Positions 31,251-36,604 of a DNA stretch of 36,604 nucleotides are shown here, piece after piece; within the stretch, counting starts at the first letter, position 1; each line of letters begins with the position of its first letter. Where the stretch lies: NCBI GenBank assembly GCA_029858425.1, contig JAOUFE010000009.1, positions 1 through 36,604 on the forward strand, read 5' to 3'. The translations under genes and the position numbers were made by a program. The DNA comes from Spirochaetia bacterium (GTDB lineage Bacteria; Spirochaetota; Leptospiria; Turneriellales; JAOUFE01). The notes below the pieces were generated by a model that did no database searches, was not told the DNA's origin, and was given only the letters and a program-made list of their open reading frames with translations.

Positions 31251-33695
31251 ATGTATAAAAAGAATAGTAGTATTTTAAAAAAACTTATACTCCTTTTTTT
31301 TCTCTCCGGCGGTGTCGCGTTGTTTGCGGTAGAGACGGTCTATTCCGGTGAAAATAATACATCGCCTGAAGAGGAAAAGTTTGTTTCCGTAGCCGGTTGG
31401 CGATTATGGAATATTGAGTTCACCCGAAACGACATGAATGTTTTGCCCAACGGGAACCATAACTTTTTTCCCCTTGAGTATTGGGCGCCGAATGCGATAC
31501 TTTCAAATCCGGATGTCGGAGGTTTTTCATTAATGGAACCCGTCACTCTTTCTATCGAAGGAGAATCTGTAAAATGGCTGCGGTTTCACCTGAACTCTCT
31601 GGATATTTCAGACCCCCTGGATCCGGGGCGACCTTTTATTTATATGCCCATTGATTTGTGGAGTACATATAGAATATTATCTCCTCTTTATTCGTACACC
31701 AGCAATTCCGGATTAAACTGGGATATTGAAAATAACAAGACCGGCGGAGGAATGGCCAATGTTGGCGCGGCGGGGTATATGGGGGGAGGAAGCTGGGTTC
31801 CCGATTTTTTTCAGGACGACCCGGCACAAAATCGTGGCGCTCCATCCAAAGTCAGGGCTATGGCGCCTTCTCCGGAAGGCAGCGTTGGGGCTTCTTTTAA
31901 AGGAATAAATAATCTTCCGGGTCAAATATTTTATGAGGGTATCGCGCAACGAAGGACATTTGTTCTTTTAAATGGTTATGAAACTGCCAACAGAAATACG
32001 GTCTACATGGGGCAAAATTTATCGGAATCCTTGGACATATCCGGGATCTATCAGCATCTCGATAGAGATCATTATGGCATAGAAACCGGAAACACCGACA
32101 CCAATACATTGACCGGAGGAACAGATTCCTTCTTGTTGACATTGTCGCCCATAATGCCTGAAAAGCAAAAATTTTCCTGGGGACTCAATGCAGGCTACGG
32201 TTTTAAAAAATATACTCAAAACAATCCTGACCCAATGGTCTATTCAATGATAAATGAAATTGTCTATGGCAAAATGCCGTTGCCTATGCAAAGTCATACC
32301 GGGTTTTTCACCAACAATCTGAATTTTAACGAAATTGCAAAATTGTGGATTTTTGATGTATCAGCATATTCAAGGTTCAGGTTTGAAGCCGTTCAGGAGC
32401 AGTTGCTATTAAAAAACAATATGACCGCTCAAACCTGCAATAATTCTCCGGCAGATATCACCATCTATAATAGTAGCGGTCCATACACACAATATCTTGT
32501 GCGTTTGAACCCGGAAGTTAAACTGGAAAGGCAATGGGAATCCTGGAATCTAACCTTGTCGGGCGGGGGACTGATGGAAAGCGGGTTTGCATCAAAGCAG
32601 TATTTGCTGACCCGTCTTGATCCAACCGCAGCCATCAAATTATCCAGCAAGCGGGGCAGCCCATGGGAAATTTATACGGGTCTTCAACATGATGCCATAC
32701 CGCTCTCTGAACAAGAACTGGCTTTTTTAAACCCTGGATCGCCTTCGGGAGCTCGCTATTCATGGAATGACAATGGTGACGGGATTCCCCAGTCTGGGGA
32801 AAATGGAACTCTGTACAACGTCACCGGGGGGAAATATCATACTTTGTCCAAATCCATGAAATATCCTGCACGCGATGAATTGTATTTGGGAATTGCAAAT
32901 AATTTTTCAAAAAACTGGAGCGCGGCGCTTACTTTGCATGGCAAGTATTATACCAATTTATATTTTGTCGGGTTTGATCCATCGGTAGATTCAGGCTATA
33001 ATCTCATTTCAAGTCCCGAAGTTACAGACGGCAGACTTTATAATCGAAGCCCATCGGCTTTTGGGCATGAACTATATATGTTGACCAATTCTGCCAACCC
33101 AGGTTATTATGCTTCCATAGAAATACAAATACTTAAAAAAAATGATAGAAAAGATCCCTGGTTTTTTCAGATTTCTACCGAAGCCTGCTATGCCCAGGCT
33201 TATACAATACCCGGCAATGGCCCTGAATACAATGACATGGGACAATATGCGGAATCCAGCGCCAATCCAAACAAACAAAAAAACACGCTGGCCATTACCG
33301 ACGGGGAACGGGCATACCTTGTAAATATTTTGTTTGGCTTTAATCTGGGGCCTTTTTCGATAGCCAATACAATGCGGTATCGGGACGGTCAACCTTGGGG
33401 AAGCATGCTTGTTCCCGCAGGTTTGTCGGATGGCCCGGTTATCGTTCAAGACCAAAACCGCGCAAGTCCGCCCTACGGTACACCCAGGTATACGTACGCC
33501 CTGACATGGGATGTGAAATTCCGTTATGAGCTGGCCGGAGAAAAACAAAAAACTGCTCTTACATTTGATGTGTATAATTTATTGGATTCCAGAACGGAAT
33601 TGTACGAATTTACCTATAACGAGCAAAACCGTCGCCTGCCCCTGGAAAGTACAACGGGCAGATCTTTCAGGATAATGCTCCACATGCAATGGTAA
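31251..33695 (+). CDS. Large outer-membrane beta-barrel, TonB-receptor-like
   Basis: 814 residues with a signal peptide (LKKLILLFFLSGGVALFAVE). The bulk is alternating amphipathic strands, and it ends FRIMLHMQW, with a terminal aromatic residue as in outer-membrane barrels. The segment LTFDVYNLLDSRTELYEF followed by a GRSFRIML close is the C-terminal pattern of TonB-dependent receptors. The N-terminal 200 residues may be a degenerate plug: it has VGGFSLMEPVTLSIEGESV but no clear TonB box or carboxypeptidase-like domain. Substrate unknown. It sits directly downstream of the DUF3108 gene; no Shine-Dalgarno before the ATG. Confidence 0.75.
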   Translation: MYKKNSSILKKLILLFFLSGGVALFAVETVYSGENNTSPEEEKFVSVAGWRLWNIEFTRNDMNVLPNGNHNFFPLEYWAPNAILSNPDVGGFSLMEPVTLSIEGESVKWLRFHLNSLDISDPLDPGRPFIYMPIDLWSTYRILSPLYSYTSNSGLNWDIENNKTGGGMANVGAAGYMGGGSWVPDFFQDDPAQNRGAPSKVRAMAPSPEGSVGASFKGINNLPGQIFYEGIAQRRTFVLLNGYETANRNTVYMGQNLSESLDISGIYQHLDRDHYGIETGNTDTNTLTGGTDSFLLTLSPIMPEKQKFSWGLNAGYGFKKYTQNNPDPMVYSMINEIVYGKMPLPMQSHTGFFTNNLNFNEIAKLWIFDVSAYSRFRFEAVQEQLLLKNNMTAQTCNNSPADITIYNSSGPYTQYLVRLNPEVKLERQWESWNLTLSGGGLMESGFASKQYLLTRLDPTAAIKLSSKRGSPWEIYTGLQHDAIPLSEQELAFLNPGSPSGARYSWNDNGDGIPQSGENGTLYNVTGGKYHTLSKSMKYPARDELYLGIANNFSKNWSAALTLHGKYYTNLYFVGFDPSVDSGYNLISSPEVTDGRLYNRSPSAFGHELYMLTNSANPGYYASIEIQILKKNDRKDPWFFQISTEACYAQAYTIPGNGPEYNDMGQYAESSANPNKQKNTLAITDGERAYLVNILFGFNLGPFSIANTMRYRDGQPWGSMLVPAGLSDGPVIVQDQNRASPPYGTPRYTYALTWDVKFRYELAGEKQKTALTFDVYNLLDSRTELYEFTYNEQNRRLPLESTTGRSFRIMLHMQW

Positions 33696-33728
33696 AAACA
33701 AGCGTTTTTGGGGTCATCTAAAAAAATA

Positions 33729-33768
33729 TTGCATATAGAAGGACACAGGGCGCACGGAGAAAATGCAA
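33729..33768 (-). terminator. Hairpin in the barrel-DUF3147 convergent gap
   Basis: TTGCAT (33729-33734) and ATGCAA (33763-33768) are complements around a 28-base loop containing GGACACAGGGCGCACGGAG. On the minus strand the stem is followed by AATATTTTTTT, so it could end the czcA-DUF3147 transcript. The remaining bases of this 206-base gap show nothing further. Confidence 0.4.
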
Positions 33769-33901
33769 AAAAAAAATGTATTTTCAGACGTTATATGAAA
33801 AATGTGTGCGCAATTCAAAGAGAAGAAAACTCAACCACCATCCCTGGAATAGCTTACGTAAAATATTTTGTTTTCCCGTAATTTCATTCACATTGTTATC
33901 A

Positions 33902-34243
33902 CTAAAATTTTAAAAATCTCATTATTAAAACAGTAAGACCATAAAACGCCATCATGGCAATAATGGATAAACTCAAAGATATCGCAAAATCAAATCTTTT
34001 TGCCAGAAGAGGGAATAAGATAAAAAGGCTTAGCGAAGGTATTACAAGCCAGAATATATCTTTTGATAATTTGACTACCTGCCCGATATCTTTTGTATCA
34101 TAGTATAACCAGATCATTCCCAGTATAGATATTAGCGGAAGAGAAGCAGTTATTGCGCCAATAAAACTGCTTCGTTTTGAAATCTCCGAAATCAATACTA
34201 CTATAAAAGCTGACAAAATATATTTTAATATTAAATACGTCAT
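33902..34243 (-). CDS. DUF3147-family small membrane protein
   Basis: 113 residues with four membrane helices filling the chain. The pattern SSFIGAITASLPLISILGMI, WLYYDT, DIFWLVIPSLSLFILFPLL and a final helix matches DUF3147. Function unknown. Its ATG overlaps the czcA stop (ATGA, 34240-34243), so it is coupled to the efflux pump and is probably an accessory of metal export or membrane adaptation. It ends with TAG. Confidence 0.8.
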   Translation of the reverse strand: MTYLILKYILSAFIVVLISEISKRSSFIGAITASLPLISILGMIWLYYDTKDIGQVVKLSKDIFWLVIPSLSLFILFPLLAKRFDFAISLSLSIIAMMAFYGLTVLIMRFLKF

Positions 34244-36604
34244 TTTATTCCCTTTTTATCTTTTTCCATCCACAGATATAACATGGGCAATAACAGCAGC
34301 GTCAAAATTGTAGATGATACCAGCCCGCCAATTACCACAGTAGCCAACGGCCTTTGTACTTCGGCGCCGATACCAGTATTTAAAGCCATCGGCAGAAAAC
34401 CCAGGGAGGCGACGAGAGCCGTCATGATTACTGGTCGCAAACGCGTGAGAGCCCCCTCAACAACCGCCTCTTTCAGGCTTTTCCCTGATTCCCTGAGTTG
34501 GTTAATGAAGGTAACCAACACCATTCCATTGAGAATCGCGATACCGCCCAGGGTAATAAATCCAATCGATGCCGAGACGCTAAAATGAATATCCCTGAAA
34601 AAAAGGAAAAATACGCCCCCGGTTGCGGCAAAGGGGATGCCAAGATAAATCAGCATGGTTTGTTTGAAGGAGCCGAAATTCTGATATAACAAAAAAAAGA
34701 TAATCGCAAGAACAACAGGAATCACGACCATCAGCTTGTTTCTGGCTCTCTCCAGATTTTTAAACTGTCCTCCCCAGACCGTAGAATAACCTTCCGTAAG
34801 TTTTAGCTCATCTTTTATTTTTGTTTTTGCCTCATTAACAAAAGACAGCGTATCGCGCCCTTCCAGATTTATGGCAACGCCGGCGTATCGTCTGCCGTTC
34901 CCTCTGGCAATAGCAACCACATCTTCGGTAACCTCAAGATTGGCAACAGACCCCAGAGGAATAGAGCCCGGTTCTGGCAAGGCAATGGGAATTCGCGCAA
35001 TCTCATGGAAATTATCGCGGTACTGCTCCGCCATTTTCACGATAACCGGAAAACTCCAGTCATACTCATAATAACTGCCAACCCTGGTTCCCGACATCGC
35101 CGTTTGAAACGCTTCGTTGACATCGCCTGCATGAACATGATACGCGTTCATTTTTGCGTAGTCTAACCGTACTTCCAAAACAGGGCTTGTTTTCAAAGCC
35201 GTTAGCGAATCGAGTTCTACCTCTTTTGCTCCGCGAATTTTCTCGAGAATTTCAACGGCCTTATCCTGCATATGCGCCAGGACTTTTAAATCCTTGCCGT
35301 AAATACGAAGCGAAACATCGGCGCGGCTTCCTTCCAGAATTTCATTAAAACGCATGGCAATGGGTTGATTCTCGGAAACATCCGCTCCGCCGACAATGGA
35401 CGAAAGGGCTGTTTCCACATCATGATAAAGTTCCGCCTTGGTGCGGGCATGACTGTTTTTGATTTTTGGCCACTGGTCTGTCGGGTGTAAAATTAAAAAC
35501 ACATCGACGAGATTTACGCCCATGGGGTCTGTTGCCGACTCAGGCGTTCCGATGCGGCTGAAAACATGCTTGACTTCTTTAAATTTGGCAATTTCTTTTT
35601 CTGCCGCAAATTGATAATTGAGCGCTTTGGAAAGACCAATATCTGCCCGATGCGTTATATTAATGACCATATCGCCTTCGTTTAACGGCGGCATAAAATC
35701 AGAGCCAAGTTTGGTAAAAATGAATAGAGAGAAAACCAGCAGGAGACCCGTGGCGCCCAAAATGGAACCGCGAATCATGATCTTTGGACTTATGGTAAAA
35801 TTTAAAACGGGTTCATAAATTTTTTGAATCCATCGCAACAAAAACGGGTCTTCGTGATTTTTACCGAGGTGATTTTTCCCGGATCGGGGTTTGGTTAAAA
35901 AAAGATACCCAAGAAGCGGCATTATAATCAAGGCCACCACCAGACTTGTCGCAAGAGCCATAAGAACCGTTAGCGCCATGGGATGAAACATTTTGCCTTC
36001 GACTCCCTCCAATGTCAAAATGGGAATATAGACAATCATGATGATGGCCAGACCAAGAAATACCGGTTGATTGACTTCTCTGGCTGATTCTAACAAAAGT
36101 TGCGTTTTATCTTTCAAGGAAAATTTGGTTCGGGTTTCATTTTCCAGTTTGCGAATCAGGTTTTCAATCATAACCACAGAGCCGTCAACCAGCAAACCAA
36201 AATCGATGGCGCCGAGGCTCATGAGATTGGCGGAAATGCCAAACTGATTCATGCCTATCAGCGCGCCCAGCATTGAAAGAGGAATGGCCAGGGCTACGAT
36301 AAGCGCTGCCCGAAAATTACCCATAATTAAAAAAAGTACAACGATGACAAGAGCAGCTCCTTCGGCCAGATTTTTCGCTACGGTTTTCAACGTTTCGTTA
36401 ACGAGGTACGTGCGCGTATAGAGCTCTTGCGTTTTAACATCCGATGGAAGTTCCACTTCGGCCAACGCCTTTTGCGCCTCCATCGCTACTTTTCGGCTGT
36501 TTTCGCCCATGAGCATTAAAACAATGCCCAATACGGTTTCCTTTCCCTTATACGTTGCAGCGCCCACTCTCTGGGTATTGTCCTGTCTGACTTCGGCAAG
36601 ATCT
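34240..36604 (-). CDS. czcA: CzcA-type heavy-metal efflux RND pump, C-terminal three quarters
   Basis: Inner-membrane proton antiporter of a tripartite metal exporter. The frame stays open to the window edge (DLAEVRQDNTQRVGAATYKG at the very start), so about 260 N-terminal residues are missing from the window; a GTG at 36565-36567 is only an internal codon. Seen are VLGIVLMLMGENSRKV, the HME proton-relay motif DFGLLVDGSVVMIEN with its Asp, Asp and Glu, a second porter half, and the helices IPFAATGGVFFLFF and IGFITLGGIAILNG. This is the heavy-metal (HME) branch, typically Co/Zn/Cd or Cu/Ag; the cation is not decidable here. Its membrane-fusion and outer-membrane partners would lie upstream, outside. 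Confidence 0.95.
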   Translation of the reverse strand, partial: DLAEVRQDNTQRVGAATYKGKETVLGIVLMLMGENSRKVAMEAQKALAEVELPSDVKTQELYTRTYLVNETLKTVAKNLAEGAALVIVVLFLIMGNFRAALIVALAIPLSMLGALIGMNQFGISANLMSLGAIDFGLLVDGSVVMIENLIRKLENETRTKFSLKDKTQLLLESAREVNQPVFLGLAIIMIVYIPILTLEGVEGKMFHPMALTVLMALATSLVVALIIMPLLGYLFLTKPRSGKNHLGKNHEDPFLLRWIQKIYEPVLNFTISPKIMIRGSILGATGLLLVFSLFIFTKLGSDFMPPLNEGDMVINITHRADIGLSKALNYQFAAEKEIAKFKEVKHVFSRIGTPESATDPMGVNLVDVFLILHPTDQWPKIKNSHARTKAELYHDVETALSSIVGGADVSENQPIAMRFNEILEGSRADVSLRIYGKDLKVLAHMQDKAVEILEKIRGAKEVELDSLTALKTSPVLEVRLDYAKMNAYHVHAGDVNEAFQTAMSGTRVGSYYEYDWSFPVIVKMAEQYRDNFHEIARIPIALPEPGSIPLGSVANLEVTEDVVAIARGNGRRYAGVAINLEGRDTLSFVNEAKTKIKDELKLTEGYSTVWGGQFKNLERARNKLMVVIPVVLAIIFFLLYQNFGSFKQTMLIYLGIPFAATGGVFFLFFRDIHFSVSASIGFITLGGIAILNGMVLVTFINQLRESGKSLKEAVVEGALTRLRPVIMTALVASLGFLPMALNTGIGAEVQRPLATVVIGGLVSSTILTLLLLPMLYLWMEKDKKGIK

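Noticed and set aside
33735-33762. Stretch with GGACACAGGGCGCACGGAG as a tRNA, CRISPR or other RNA gene
   Set aside because: No cloverleaf, no repeat-spacer periodicity; it only forms the loop of a weak hairpin. It vaguely recalls short GC-rich intergenic repeats in other genomes but occurs once here.
1-36604. CRISPR arrays, tRNA or rRNA genes, intact prophage
   Set aside because: I found no regularly spaced repeats, no tRNA-like cloverleaf and no rRNA sequence; the only mobile DNA is the IS remnant and the short repeats.

Overview
The window looks like the chromosome of a diderm bacterium, most probably a spirochaete of the Leptospirales or a close relative. The pointers are a secreted protein with three OmpL47-type repeats, a relaxed spirochaete-like lipobox on LptC, and the general gene content (LPS export, TonB-receptor-like barrel, HME-RND efflux, cobalamin genes). 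The placement is an inference from protein character; no rRNA marker is present. Most genes end in TAA; TAG is rare but is a real stop (infA, DUF3147 gene).

Layout. 1-417 (-) is the 5' part of icd (NADP isocitrate dehydrogenase), cut by the window edge. 500-1906 is an AT-rich accessory island: a 41-bp dispersed repeat abutting a broken IS1595-type transposase, then a small HTH gene with a possible operator and promoter, an unknown 80-aa gene and a frameshifted two-TM protein gene. 1934-4749 (-) is an operon of an NAD(P)-binding reductase-like protein, a Bcp-like peroxiredoxin, a JAMM metalloprotease and an unknown 5-TM protein.

4931-12405 (+) is the most interesting region: a nearly self-sufficient type II fatty-acid or polyketide-like synthase. 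It has a malonyltransferase (FabD), a FabL-like enoyl reductase with a large insertion, FabA, FabG, FabZ, a FabF-like ketosynthase, a carrier protein with an unusual NSS site, a PlsC-type acyltransferase, its own phosphopantetheinyl transferase and a PP2C phosphatase. No FabH is present. An EVE-domain gene follows. I infer that the locus builds a special acyl chain and hands it to a dedicated acyltransferase.

12885-14853 (-) holds a TetR regulator and a membrane GGDEF protein interrupted by an in-frame TAG. Divergent from it are a SCO1-type copper chaperone, a DUF1404-like membrane protein and an HPP-family protein (14906-16802). 16903-19447 (-) holds infA, murJ and lptC. 19747-20346 is an unrecognised protein with two ribbon-helix-helix-like segments, followed by the OmpL47-repeat protein. 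21890-26302 (+) is the classic clpP-clpX-lon block. 26304-28868 (-) is a CobD-CobQ fusion, divergent from der. 30374-33695 (+) pairs a DUF3108 protein with a large outer-membrane barrel. 33902-36604 (-) is a DUF3147 protein and a partial CzcA-type efflux pump.

Three full copies and one rearranged copy of a 41-bp intergenic repeat lie at 500-540, 17164-17263, 19511-19551 and 21744-21784. Several genes (HTH gene, fabG, DUF3108 gene) have a good promoter almost touching the start codon and no Shine-Dalgarno, suggesting leaderless or very short-leader mRNAs.
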